From JAVBOW01 sp031550125 (GTDB taxonomy: Bacteria; Bacteroidota; Bacteroidia; Bacteroidales; Rikenellaceae): 20,725 nt of DNA. Positions 6,202 through 14,549 of this stretch are shown here, piece by piece (within the stretch, counting starts at the first letter, position 1; every line of letters starts with the position of its first letter). Location: the NCBI GenBank assembly GCA_031550125.1, contig JAVBOW010000029.1, positions 1 to 20,725 of the forward strand, in the 5' to 3' direction. The position numbers were made by a program, and so were the translations under genes. Below the pieces are notes generated by a model. It saw only the letters and a program-made list of their open reading frames with translations. It did not search any database and was not told the DNA's origin.

Positions 6202-8475
6202 GTGAAGAGACCTTTTACTTCATTTTTGTTTTTGTCGCTCCTGCTTTGCGCCGCTTTGCCCGCCGCGCGCGGGGAGGAGGCGCGCCTGACGTTCACCGCT
6301 TCGCCCAAAGGTTACGCCCGGCTGTCGTACGGCGATGCGACGATAAATTTCGTGGAATACGGCAAGGCCGTCTGTCTGGAGGTAAACGGCAGGATGATAT
6401 GCTCGCGCTATACGGACGCAGGCAAACCCGCCGGCAACGGAGCCATGGAAATGGAGGCCTCCGTACGGACTCCCGCAGGATCGCTCATAAGGGTGAAAGA
6501 CCTCTATACGCCGCAGGAACCGGGGGTCATGGAGGTGTCGCGCATATTGAAGGTCGTCTCGGCCGCGCCCTCGGACACCTCGCTTGTGTCGTATTTCGCG
6601 CTCGAGGCCGACTGGGCCAAAAGGGCCGTCGCCGACAACGAATTCTTCGTGCCGGGGGTATGGTATAAAAGTAATTTTCAGCCGGGCGTAAGCCTGCCGC
6701 GCAATATCCCCCAGGCAAGCGACAACTGTTTCATGTACAGGGCCGACCGTATAACCCTGCCTGTGGCGATGATGCGCAACCCCTCCACGGGCATGGCGGT
6801 GGCCATAGCGCAGAAAGACGCCGATCCGCAGACCGTAATGGCCGATTCGCGCGGAGAACACATGAACGAGGGCTACCGCTTCTCGTCGGTGGGCCTTTTC
6901 AGGGCGGGCGACATGATGTACCTCGGACTCGCCTTCCCGGGTACGGAGACGGATCGCCGCGGAGGCAGCGGTCGCCGCGCCCATCCCGTCCGCGAGGGTT
7001 TGACGCAGCGTTACGCGGTGCATATATGCGTCTTCCCCGCCGGGGATTATCCCTCTGCCCTGCGCCGCTCGTGGGAGTACGCCTTCGGGCTTTATTACCC
7101 GAAAATATATTCCGTGAATCTCAGGGACGCCTACGACGGCCTTGTGGAGACCCTGCTGGCCTATTACCAGCCTTCGGCGGAACAGGGCGGACGTTATGAC
7201 GCTCCCGGCTTCCCGTTCCAGGTCAGCCTCATCGACACCGAGAGGGACGGCAAACGCTACAAGGCCGGCGAACCTATGGGCATAAACTACCAGATGGGTT
7301 TCGTGGGAATGCAGATATCCACCGGCTACACCCTCTACCGCGAGGGATTTTTCCGTAACGACGGCGGCGTTAAAGCCAGGGGTGAGGCCGTACTCGACTT
7401 CTGGGCGGAGAATTGCCTGACGGAACTCGGCTATCCGCGCGCATGGTACGATCCCGGCGTGGACGGACGCAAAGGCCGTTTCCGCAAGATGGGCAACATA
7501 CGCACGGCCACGGGCGGCATGGAGGGCCTCGTGTCGGGATGGTGCTTCGCCAAAAAGCGCGGCGTCGACAAACCGCAGTGGATAGGCGCGGCGATAAGAT
7601 TCGGCGAGTGGCTTTTGAAAAACCAGAATCCGGACGGTAGCTGGAGTCTCTCGTATGACCATACCGTCGTAACGGACGGCCGCCACCCCGTGGCCGTGGA
7701 GAACAAATACGGCTCTATTTGCGCCGTGCGTTATCTGGCGGAGCTTTCAATAGCCGCCCGCCGCGCTGATTTCCGCGATGCGGCGCTAAAGGCGGGGGAG
7801 TTCTGCCTGCGCAACATCCACGATAAATATATGTACGTCGCCTGCGTGGTGGACAATCCACAGGTGCCGGACAGCGAGTCGGGGCAGATGGCCCTCAACG
7901 GCTTCCTGTCGCTGTGGGATCTGACCAGGGATCGCCGCTGGCTGGAAGCGGCCGTACAGGCCGCCACCTACACCGAGACATGGACGTATTGCTATGATAT
8001 TCCCGTGGAGTCCGACCACGGCGGCGCGCTCGTGGTTCCGGCCGACCGCAGCATGGCAGGCCAGCACCTGATAGCCTTGGGACACGCGGGGGCCGACCTT
8101 GGTTTCGCATGGTCGTCCTTCGCCTACTACCGCCTTTACCTGGAAACGGGCAACCTGCACTGGCTGCACGTGGCGCGCATGGCCGCCCACAACACCAAAC
8201 AGACGATGAATTGGGACGATTCGCTCTACCCCGGCCTGCCGCGGGGCCTGCAGCTCGAGGCTTTCCGTGTGATGATTCCGCGCAGGGGCCGGGGGGTGCA
8301 GACGTGCCTTAATTGGAACTATGCCGCCCACCTCGATCCCATGATGCGTTTCCAGGACGCCTTCGGCACGCCCGACCTGGACGAGGTGGAGCGCATGGAG
8401 CCGTCGATACGCAAACGCTTGAACCAAACCTATTCCGAAGTGCAGTCGTCCGACTGGGGACAACGCCGTAAATGA
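6202..8475 (+). CDS. Large secreted protein of unrecognised family, putative glycan-active enzyme
   Basis: A 757-residue protein with a signal peptide (about residues 1-25, ending ALPAARGEE). The open frame extends upstream to a TTG at 6175, but that lies almost on the -7 box. The GTG at 6202 gives a proper signal peptide (start KRPFTSFLFL) and was chosen. About residues 25-300 look beta-rich. From about residue 300 the sequence becomes helical, with repeated aromatic and Gly-rich turns such as RYDAPGFPFQ, GGMEGLVSGW, NQNPDGSWSLSYDH and AGADLGFAWSSFAYYRLYLETG, a pattern seen in alpha/alpha-toroid glycosidases and lyases. Candidate active-site acids are Glu500 (VENKYGS) and Glu603/Asp605 (VESDHGG). 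I do not recognise a CAZy or Pfam family. It leads the cluster; its stop overlaps an in-frame ATG of the GH43 gene region (ATGA), so the two are surely co-transcribed. A hydrolase or lyase role is inference from fold pattern and neighbours. Confidence 0.7.
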   Translation: MKRPFTSFLFLSLLLCAALPAARGEEARLTFTASPKGYARLSYGDATINFVEYGKAVCLEVNGRMICSRYTDAGKPAGNGAMEMEASVRTPAGSLIRVKDLYTPQEPGVMEVSRILKVVSAAPSDTSLVSYFALEADWAKRAVADNEFFVPGVWYKSNFQPGVSLPRNIPQASDNCFMYRADRITLPVAMMRNPSTGMAVAIAQKDADPQTVMADSRGEHMNEGYRFSSVGLFRAGDMMYLGLAFPGTETDRRGGSGRRAHPVREGLTQRYAVHICVFPAGDYPSALRRSWEYAFGLYYPKIYSVNLRDAYDGLVETLLAYYQPSAEQGGRYDAPGFPFQVSLIDTERDGKRYKAGEPMGINYQMGFVGMQISTGYTLYREGFFRNDGGVKARGEAVLDFWAENCLTELGYPRAWYDPGVDGRKGRFRKMGNIRTATGGMEGLVSGWCFAKKRGVDKPQWIGAAIRFGEWLLKNQNPDGSWSLSYDHTVVTDGRHPVAVENKYGSICAVRYLAELSIAARRADFRDAALKAGEFCLRNIHDKYMYVACVVDNPQVPDSESGQMALNGFLSLWDLTRDRRWLEAAVQAATYTETWTYCYDIPVESDHGGALVVPADRSMAGQHLIALGHAGADLGFAWSSFAYYRLYLETGNLHWLHVARMAAHNTKQTMNWDDSLYPGLPRGLQLEAFRVMIPRRGRGVQTCLNWNYAAHLDPMMRFQDAFGTPDLDEVERMEPSIRKRLNQTYSEVQSSDWGQRRK

Positions 8476-8498
8476 CAACCACAAAAACCGCCTTGACA

Positions 8499-9566
8499 AT
8501 GAAACCTTACGCGATCTGCCTTAGCGTCGTCCTTACCGCGTGGCTGCTGCCGTTTACCGCCGCCGCGCAGGACGCCTTCACCAATCCCGTCCTGCCGCAA
8601 GCGCCCGACCCTTGGGCCATATGGCACGACGGCAGCTACTATTACATACGCAGCGGAGGGGGCGGCCTGACGCTCATGGCCACGCCCGACATAACCGACC
8701 TTAAGAACGCCCGCAGGAAAACCGTCTGGACGCCTACCGACCCGTCCAACTCACAGCATCTGTGGGCGCCCGAGATACACAACATCGGCGGGGTATGGTA
8801 CATATATTACGCCGCCGACGGCGGCAACACCGACGACCACCAGATGTATTGCCTCGAAAACGCAAACCCCGACCCTTTCCAGGGGAAATTCGCGATGAAA
8901 GGCCGCATAGCCACCGACAAGGACAACAACTGGGCCATCGACGGATCCGTTTTCGAACACAAGGGCCAACTCTATTTCATCTGGTCGGGATGGCAGAAGC
9001 GCCGCGTGAGCGTCGAAACGCAGTGCATCTACATAGCCCGCATGGAGAACCCGTGGACTTTGGCCACCGACCGCCTGCTGATAAGCAAACCCGACCAGTG
9101 GTGGGAGCGCCGCTATAAAAACGACGACAACACCCAGCCCAAACACGTAATATACGTAAACGAAGGCCCTCAGGCGCTTTTCAGCCCCGACGGGAAATAT
9201 GTACACATAGCCTATTCGGCCAGCGGATGCTGGTCGCAGTACTACTGCCTGGGGCTGCTCACGGCGCGTACCGACGCAGACCTTCTGGACGCCGGGTCGT
9301 GGCTCAAATCGTCCGGCCCCGTGTTCCAGATGTCGGAAAAGGCCGGCGTCTACGGCACGGGACACAACTGTTTCATAAAGTCGCCCGACGGTACGGAGGA
9401 GTATATCTTCTACCATGCCCGCAGCGTGAAGAACGATCCCAGGGGAGCGAAAGACTCCCGCTCGCCCCGCCTGCAGAGATTCACGTGGGACGAAGAGGGT
9501 TTCCCCGTCTTCGGCGAGCCTCTCTCCGTCAAAACCAGGATCGCAAAACCGTCAGGAACCAAATAA
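8499..9566 (+). CDS. GH43-type glycoside hydrolase (arabinofuranosidase/xylosidase-like)
   Basis: A 355-residue secreted five-bladed beta-propeller enzyme; GH43 members remove alpha-L-arabinofuranosyl or beta-D-xylosyl units, or cut arabinan. The signal peptide is about residues 1-23 (PFTAAAQ end). The three family acids are visible: the base Asp37 in APDPWAIWHDG, the pKa-modulating Asp148 in AIDGS, and the proton donor Glu222 in VNEGPQ. HLWAPEIH (residues 87-94) and IYYAADGG are also typical. The ATG at 8499 gives the cleanest signal peptide. An earlier in-frame ATG at 8472 overlaps the upstream stop as ATGA and would add nine residues, a real alternative suited to translational coupling. 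The next gene starts 10 bases after the stop, so it is one operon with the sulfatases. Exact linkage and subfamily are not decided by sequence reading. Confidence 0.88.
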   Translation: MKPYAICLSVVLTAWLLPFTAAAQDAFTNPVLPQAPDPWAIWHDGSYYYIRSGGGGLTLMATPDITDLKNARRKTVWTPTDPSNSQHLWAPEIHNIGGVWYIYYAADGGNTDDHQMYCLENANPDPFQGKFAMKGRIATDKDNNWAIDGSVFEHKGQLYFIWSGWQKRRVSVETQCIYIARMENPWTLATDRLLISKPDQWWERRYKNDDNTQPKHVIYVNEGPQALFSPDGKYVHIAYSASGCWSQYYCLGLLTARTDADLLDAGSWLKSSGPVFQMSEKAGVYGTGHNCFIKSPDGTEEYIFYHARSVKNDPRGAKDSRSPRLQRFTWDEEGFPVFGEPLSVKTRIAKPSGTK

Positions 9567-9576
9567 CCACACCAAT

Positions 9577-11220
9577 ATGAACTGCAAGAAGATAACATTA
9601 CCCCTGCTGGCCGTGACGGCCGCAACGACGGCCGGAGCCGCAGACAAAAAACCAAACATAGTGGTGATCCTGTGCGACGACATGGGTTTCTCCGATCCGG
9701 GATGTTTCGGCGGTGAGATAGCGACCCCCACGCTCGACCGCCTGGCCGCCGAAGGGGTGCGTTTCACCCAGATGTACAACTCCGCCCGCAGCTGCCCTTC
9801 GCGGGCATGCATCCTTACCGGCCTCTACCCCCACCAGGTGGGTATGGGCGGCATGACGGGCAACAAGAAGGACTTCCCGAGAGGATACAGCGGTTTCCGC
9901 AGCGACGACAACGTGACAATAGCCGAGGCGCTGTCGGCAAACGGCTATTACACCGCCATGAGCGGCAAATGGCACCTCGGAGCCACCACTCCGGTCCAGA
10001 GGGGTTTCGAGGACTATTTCGGCCTGCTGGGCGGATTCAACAGTTTCTGGAATCCGGCGGTATACACCAAGCTGCCCGACAAAGCCTCGGTGAGGAAATA
10101 TCCCGAGGGGCAGTTCTACGCCACCAACGCCATAACCGACTACGCCATAGAATTCACGGGTAAAGCCAAAGGGCAGGACAAGCCATTCTTCCTCTACCTG
10201 GCCTACAACGCCCCCCACTTCCCGCTGCACGCCCCCAAGGAACGCATAGACAAATATTACCAGACTTACCTTAAAGGTTGGGATGCGATCCGTAAGGAGC
10301 GCTTCGACCGCATAGTGCAAATGGGATTCATGGGGCCGCTCGAGATGCGTCCGCGCGGCATTGTGCCGGGGAGCAACTTCATGAACAAACCCCATTCCAT
10401 CCCCGCGTGGGATTCGCTCAGCGAAGACCAGCGGAAAGACCTCGCCCGCCGCATGGCCGTCTACGCAGCCATGATAGACATAATGGACGAACAGATAGGA
10501 CGTTTCCTGGACGCCCTTAAAGAGCGCGGACAACTGGACAACACCCTGATAATGTTCATGTCGGACAACGGAGCCTGCGCCGAGTGGCACGAATTCGGGT
10601 TCGACGGCAAGTCGGGAGTGCAGTACCACACCCACACGGGCGACGAACTGGACGGCATGGGCCAGGCGGGTACATACTCGCACTACGGCACGGGTTGGGC
10701 TAACGTATGCTGCACTCCGTTCTCTCTCTACAAGCACTATGCCCACGAGGGCGGCATTTCCACCCCGGGCATAATATGGTGGGGCGGCAAGGTGGTCGAT
10801 CCGGGCAGGGTGGATTCCGAACCGTGCCACTTCACAGACGTGATGGCCACATGCCTTGACGCCGCCGGGGCCAAATACCCGTCGAAATACAAAGGACACG
10901 GCGTGCAGCCGGCCGAGGGTTACTCCATCCTCCCGATGGTGAAGGGGCAGCCCGTAAAACAGCGTCCCATATTCGCCGAACACGAGGGCAACCGCATGGT
11001 GCGCGAGGGCGACTGGAAGCTGGTCGCCTCTTACTTCAACGGACTTAAGTGGGAGTTGTATAACATAAGGGAAGACAGGGCCGAGATGCACGACCTGGCG
11101 AAAAAATATCCCGACCGCGTTAAAAATATGGCAAAAATGTACGATGCATGGGCCGATCGCGCAGGCGTGGAACCTTATCCGCTGAAAGTCAACAACGCAA
11201 AAAAACAACAGGAAGAATAA
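9577..11220 (+). CDS. Secreted arylsulfatase-like sulfatase (family S1, Ser-type)
   Basis: A 547-residue sulfatase with a signal peptide (about residues 1-22, TTAGAADKKPN). The metal-binding pair is Asp34-Asp35 (ILCDDMGFSD). The active-site signature is S-C-P-S-R at residues 72-76: because the pattern is [C/S]-x-P-x-R, Ser72 is the residue to be oxidised to formylglycine, and Cys73 occupies the variable position. GKWHLGATTPVQRGFEDYFG and MFMSDNGACAEWHEF are family motifs; the C-terminal segment MVREGDWKLVASY is the usual cap. It is clearly a different subfamily from the other two sulfatases here: it is longer, has the DPGCFGGEIATPTLDRL segment and an arylsulfatase-A-like insertion in the middle. 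The next sulfatase starts 8 bases downstream, indicating one transcript. It would act in the periplasm or at the cell surface; substrate is unknown. Confidence 0.94.
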   Translation: MNCKKITLPLLAVTAATTAGAADKKPNIVVILCDDMGFSDPGCFGGEIATPTLDRLAAEGVRFTQMYNSARSCPSRACILTGLYPHQVGMGGMTGNKKDFPRGYSGFRSDDNVTIAEALSANGYYTAMSGKWHLGATTPVQRGFEDYFGLLGGFNSFWNPAVYTKLPDKASVRKYPEGQFYATNAITDYAIEFTGKAKGQDKPFFLYLAYNAPHFPLHAPKERIDKYYQTYLKGWDAIRKERFDRIVQMGFMGPLEMRPRGIVPGSNFMNKPHSIPAWDSLSEDQRKDLARRMAVYAAMIDIMDEQIGRFLDALKERGQLDNTLIMFMSDNGACAEWHEFGFDGKSGVQYHTHTGDELDGMGQAGTYSHYGTGWANVCCTPFSLYKHYAHEGGISTPGIIWWGGKVVDPGRVDSEPCHFTDVMATCLDAAGAKYPSKYKGHGVQPAEGYSILPMVKGQPVKQRPIFAEHEGNRMVREGDWKLVASYFNGLKWELYNIREDRAEMHDLAKKYPDRVKNMAKMYDAWADRAGVEPYPLKVNNAKKQQEE

Positions 11221-11228
11221 TCAAAGAT

Positions 11229-12725
11229 ATGAAAAGAATGATCCCTCTGGCTCTGCTGGCCCTGCCCGCAGTCGCCGCCGCCAAGCCGGCCAGACAGGTA
11301 AAACACATCGCCGAAACGGGCCGCCGTCCGAATATAGTCGTCATACTGGCCGACGACCAGGGCTACGGAGGCGTAAACTGCTATCCGCACAAAAAGAGGG
11401 TGGTCACGCCCAACATAGACGCCCTGGCCCAAAGCGGAGTTAAGTGCATGCAAGGCTATGTGACGGGTTACGTGTCGAGTCCCACCCGCGCCGGCCTGCT
11501 CACCGGCAAATACCAGCAGAGTTTCGGCTTTTACGGACTCGACGCCCCCGGCGCCGGAGGCGTACCCGCCGATACGCGGATGGTGAGCCAATACCTCCAG
11601 GAAGCTGGCTACGCCACCGCCTGCATAGGCAAATGGCACGTGGGCGACTATATACGCAACCACCCCAACAACAGGGGTTTCGGCACCTTCTACGGTTTCA
11701 TCAACGGCCTGCATGACTATTTCGACCCGCTCGTCGGAGGCTCGTGGGACGGCGTACATACCGGCCTGGCCTTTATGCTGGACAACATGGACCCTGTAGC
11801 CAAGATGGATTACGCCACCTATGAATTCACCGCCCGTGCGGTGCGGTTCATAGAGCAGAACGCCGCGCAGCCGTTCTTCCTCTACCTGCCGTACAACGCC
11901 ATCCACTCGCCCGTGCAGGCTCCCGAGGAGCTGGTGGGCGAGTTGGCCGACGATCCGCGCAAGGTGGTCACCGAAGACAAGGTGAGGGCCATGACCTTCG
12001 CCCTCGACCAGGGTGTGGGAAAGGTCATGGCGACGCTCGACAGGCTCGGCATACGCGACAACACCATAATCGTCTACCTGAGCGACAACGGAGGGGTGGA
12101 TTACAGCGACAACTGGATACTGCGCGGACGCAAGGGATCGTGCTACGAGGGAGGCATACGCGTGCCTTTCATCGTGAGCTATCCGGGCGTGATCCCGGCC
12201 GGCACGGAATACGCCAATCCGGTAATTAGCATAGACATCGCCCCTACGGCGCTGGCGCTGGCGGGAATACGGCAAAACGACATGCAGGGCGTCGACCTGC
12301 TCCCGTACCTCAGGGGCGAGAACAAAGGGCTGCCGCACGAGGTCCTCTACTGGAGTTCGCGCAAAAGTCGCGGCAAAGGCCCCGAAAAGGACGACTTCGC
12401 CATACGTCAGGGAAAGTGGAAACTCGTGTCCGATCCCTCGCTGGTGAAAGACTGCAACCTATACGACCTGGAAGCCGACCCGGGCGAGAAGAACGGCCTG
12501 AAAGAGAAATATCCGGAAAAATATGACGAACTTTACGCCGCCTACCTAAAATGGATAGACGCACAGCCGGAAAACCTATTCACCGCCGGCGGCAACGCCC
12601 GCCTGAGCGGGATGGACCTGATGCGGAAATACCAGCAGGCGCTGCGCAAGGACGGCAAGAAAGTGCCTTACCTGCGCTTCGGCCCCGCGGAAAGGAGAGG
12701 CGGCGAAGAGGCTTCCGAAGATTGA
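11229..12725 (+). CDS. Secreted sulfatase (family S1, Ser-type)
   Basis: A 498-residue sulfatase. The frame is open upstream into the preceding gene, but the ATG at 11229 gives a standard signal peptide (MKRMIPLALLALPAVAAAKP) 8 bases after the previous stop. The metal pair is Asp42-Asp43 (ILADDQGYGG). The active-site motif is S-S-P-T-R at residues 83-87, with Ser83 the formylglycine site. CIGKWHVGDY, YLSDNGGVDYSDN and RGRKGSCYEGGIRVPF follow. It resembles the minus-strand sulfatase at 3429-4802 in the stretch after the second metal motif (SLYEGGIKMPF there) more than its immediate neighbour, so the locus carries at least two sulfatase types and probably attacks more than one sulfate position. 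The C-terminus (residues about 470-498) is basic and may be a short extension. Specificity cannot be deduced from the sequence alone. Confidence 0.94.
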   Translation: MKRMIPLALLALPAVAAAKPARQVKHIAETGRRPNIVVILADDQGYGGVNCYPHKKRVVTPNIDALAQSGVKCMQGYVTGYVSSPTRAGLLTGKYQQSFGFYGLDAPGAGGVPADTRMVSQYLQEAGYATACIGKWHVGDYIRNHPNNRGFGTFYGFINGLHDYFDPLVGGSWDGVHTGLAFMLDNMDPVAKMDYATYEFTARAVRFIEQNAAQPFFLYLPYNAIHSPVQAPEELVGELADDPRKVVTEDKVRAMTFALDQGVGKVMATLDRLGIRDNTIIVYLSDNGGVDYSDNWILRGRKGSCYEGGIRVPFIVSYPGVIPAGTEYANPVISIDIAPTALALAGIRQNDMQGVDLLPYLRGENKGLPHEVLYWSSRKSRGKGPEKDDFAIRQGKWKLVSDPSLVKDCNLYDLEADPGEKNGLKEKYPEKYDELYAAYLKWIDAQPENLFTAGGNARLSGMDLMRKYQQALRKDGKKVPYLRFGPAERRGGEEASED

Positions 12726-12825
12726 CGGCAGACCATATGGCGGCTGCTTCCGGAGAAGCAAGGCGCGCCTTATGGAAACTGTCGGCGCGGCCAACACATA
12801 ATTGATTATTGGAGCAGGGAATCTC

Positions 12826-14043
12826 ATGGCGAAAAGACACTCGAAGATATTTACCGATACGGGTACATGGATATTGGCGGCCATGGCCGCGGGATGTCTG
12901 GCTGGTTACCTCATGAAAGGCGGCGCAGCCGTCTTCGACCCGCTGGGAACGCTTTTCATCCAGCTCATCAAGATGCTTGTAGTGCCGCTGGTGGCGGTGT
13001 CCATAGTGTCGGGGGCGGTTTCGCTGGGCGCTACGCGCAAAGCGGGCCGGATGGCCGCGACGGCCCTGCTTTTCATTCTGCTCACATCGGTCATGGCCGG
13101 AGGGGCGGCCGCGGCGCTGGGCGCATGGTTCAAGCCCGGCAGCGGGATACCCGCCGGGGTAGTGTCCGCCTACGCGGCCGACGGGGCGGCCCACACCGCG
13201 GCCCCGGCCGGATTCTGGGACGTAGTGCTGGGGTTTGTGCCGGCCAACCCGTTCGGGGCGCTGGTGAGCGGCAATATAATCCAGATCATATTTTTCGCCA
13301 TGCTCTTCGGATTCGGCATAAGCACCCTGGCGGAAGAGAGGCGGCAGCCTATAGTAAAACTCGTGGACGGGCTGCTCGACGCGCTGATATGGTGCATACG
13401 CGTGGTGATGTACACCGCACCCGTGGGCGTCTTCGCACTTATGGCCTCGGCGGTGGGGACTATGGGATTCGAAATATTCGGAAAGCTGGCGGGTTTGCTG
13501 TCGCTCGACCTGGCGGCGGTGCTGCTCTTCGGCCTGGTCGTCTACCCGGCTTGCGTACGTTTCCTTTCCGACGTCCCTGTGGGCTTGTATTTCAAGGCCA
13601 TGCTTAAACCTCAGGCTGTGGCCTTATCCACCTCATCGTCGCTGGCCACGCTGGCGGTCAACATGGATGCGTGCGAAAACAGGTTGGGGATAAGCAAGCA
13701 GACAGTCTCTTTCGTGCTGCCCCTGGGAGCCACCATCAACATGACCGGCAACGTGATCTACTATGTCCTGTCGGCGCTGTTCTTCGCGCAGTTCTACGGC
13801 ATGCAGCTTTCGGCGGGGGCTTACGGCTCGATAATACTGGCCTCGGTGCTGAGCGCCATAGGCCAGGCGGGCGTCCCCGGCCCTACGCTGACGCTCTTCG
13901 CGGTGTTCATAGCCGGCGGGATACCGGTCGAGGGGATAGCGCTGCTGTTTGCGGTAGACCGCCTCTTCGACATGATACGCACCGTACTGAACATTACCGG
14001 CGACGCGTGTTGCGCCGCCGTCGTGGATAAAATCGCGAAGTAA
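12826..14043 (+). CDS. Dicarboxylate/amino acid:cation symporter (SDF family)
   Basis: A 405-residue inner-membrane secondary transporter of the glutamate/dicarboxylate symporter fold, with about eight membrane helices and two re-entrant hairpins. The serine-rich hairpin-1 tip STSSSLATL starts at Ser268. The C-terminal binding helix has DRLFDMIRTVLNITGD, with Asp382 and Arg385 at the positions that in GltPh-type transporters hold the amino group and the side-chain carboxylate. The TM7 motif, usually NMDGT, reads NMTGN here (residues 305-309), closer to the NMAG of SstT-type proteins. A TTG in frame lies at 12802, but the ATG at 12826 is preceded by GGAGCAGGGA, a good ribosome-binding site, and was chosen. 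It follows the sulfatase after 100 bases with no clear promoter or terminator, so it may be the tail of the operon. Substrate is uncertain; an acidic substrate is suggested by Arg385. Confidence 0.9.
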   Translation: MAKRHSKIFTDTGTWILAAMAAGCLAGYLMKGGAAVFDPLGTLFIQLIKMLVVPLVAVSIVSGAVSLGATRKAGRMAATALLFILLTSVMAGGAAAALGAWFKPGSGIPAGVVSAYAADGAAHTAAPAGFWDVVLGFVPANPFGALVSGNIIQIIFFAMLFGFGISTLAEERRQPIVKLVDGLLDALIWCIRVVMYTAPVGVFALMASAVGTMGFEIFGKLAGLLSLDLAAVLLFGLVVYPACVRFLSDVPVGLYFKAMLKPQAVALSTSSSLATLAVNMDACENRLGISKQTVSFVLPLGATINMTGNVIYYVLSALFFAQFYGMQLSAGAYGSIILASVLSAIGQAGVPGPTLTLFAVFIAGGIPVEGIALLFAVDRLFDMIRTVLNITGDACCAAVVDKIAK

Positions 14044-14048
14044 GCCAT

Positions 14049-14081
14049 AAGCGGCGGCCTACTTTCCGGACTGCGCCGCTT
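14049..14081 (+). terminator. Possible terminator of the symporter gene
   Basis: Arms AAGCGGCG (14049-14056) and CGCCGCTT (14074-14081) are perfectly complementary around a 17-base loop and are followed by a T-rich but interrupted tract. The structure overlaps the 3' end of the convergent DUF1801 gene, leaving only 15 bases between the two stop codons. Confidence 0.4.
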
Positions 14082-14433
14082 TCCGTTTGTTCTGTTTTGC
14101 GCGGTATTTCACTATCTTCTTTATCAGCGCCGCCGGAAGCGGCTTGTTGGCGGGGAATTGGATGGTTCCGCGCGAGGCCTTATAACCGTCCAGCTCGTCG
14201 GCGAAGGCGGCCACGGCCTCCGGCCCGGGAAAGAGGCTCACGTGCTTGGTGAAACCCCCGAAATATACCAGTATGCCGTCGAGCCGGTATGCGGGCATTT
14301 CGTAACCGATGGACTCCGCGGCCTCCGGCGCGGCCTGCAGTACGGCTGCGCGCATCCTTTCGAGGTGTTCTTTCACCTCCGGCCGCGCGAGGGCTATGTA
14401 CTCGTCTACGGTCTTGGGCTTGGATATATTCAT
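14059..14433 (-). CDS. DUF1801/YdhG-like small cytoplasmic protein
   Basis: A 124-residue soluble protein of the DUF1801 (YdhG/YdeI-like) type. Visible marks are an N-terminal VDEYIALARPEVKEHLERMRAAV helical segment, IGYEMPAYRLDG at about residues 42-53, YFGGFTKHVSLFPG, and the C-terminal GTIQFPANKPLPAALIKKIVKYR, a combination characteristic of the family. A Bacillus relative has been proposed as an iron chaperone, but most members have no settled function. There is no signal peptide or membrane segment. The basic C-terminal tail (KQNKRKAAQ) is common in the family. It is convergent with the symporter and divergent from the outer-membrane barrel gene, so it looks like a monocistronic gene lying inside the glycan locus rather than part of it. 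Confidence 0.9.
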   Translation of the reverse strand: MNISKPKTVDEYIALARPEVKEHLERMRAAVLQAAPEAAESIGYEMPAYRLDGILVYFGGFTKHVSLFPGPEAVAAFADELDGYKASRGTIQFPANKPLPAALIKKIVKYRAKQNKRKAAQSGK

Positions 14434-14440
14434 ATTATGC

Positions 14441-14448
14441 TATATTTG
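14441..14448 (+). promoter_or_regulatory. -7 box of the outer-membrane barrel gene
   Basis: TATATTTG is a perfect TAnnTTTG box on the plus strand. It implies a leader of roughly 95 bases before the ATG at 14550. No exact TTTG is found 19-21 bases upstream. Confidence 0.55.
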
Positions 14449-14463
14449 TCCGTTATTTACCCG

Positions 14464-14471
14464 CAAATTTA
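14464..14471 (-). promoter_or_regulatory. -7 box of the DUF1801 gene
   Basis: TAAATTTG on the minus strand is a perfect -7 box 30 bases before the DUF1801 ATG. It interleaves with the divergent plus-strand box at 14441-14448, so the two transcription units overlap at their 5' ends by about 30 bases. Confidence 0.55.
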
Positions 14472-14549
14472 GAAGGATTATTAAATGCTCGGCAATATGG
14501 CTGTAACTTTTTGCAATTTGCCGCGTTTTAAGTGAAATCAGGCTTTATT

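Noticed and set aside
6202..8475. Assignment as a GH127/GH146 beta-L-arabinofuranosidase because of the neighbouring arabinofuranosidases
   Set aside because: I could not find the characteristic motifs of those families, so no family name was given.
12726..12825. Terminator or separate promoter between the second plus-strand sulfatase and the symporter
   Set aside because: Only a 5-bp GCTTC/GAAGC hairpin and no TAnnTTTG box were found, so neither is supported.
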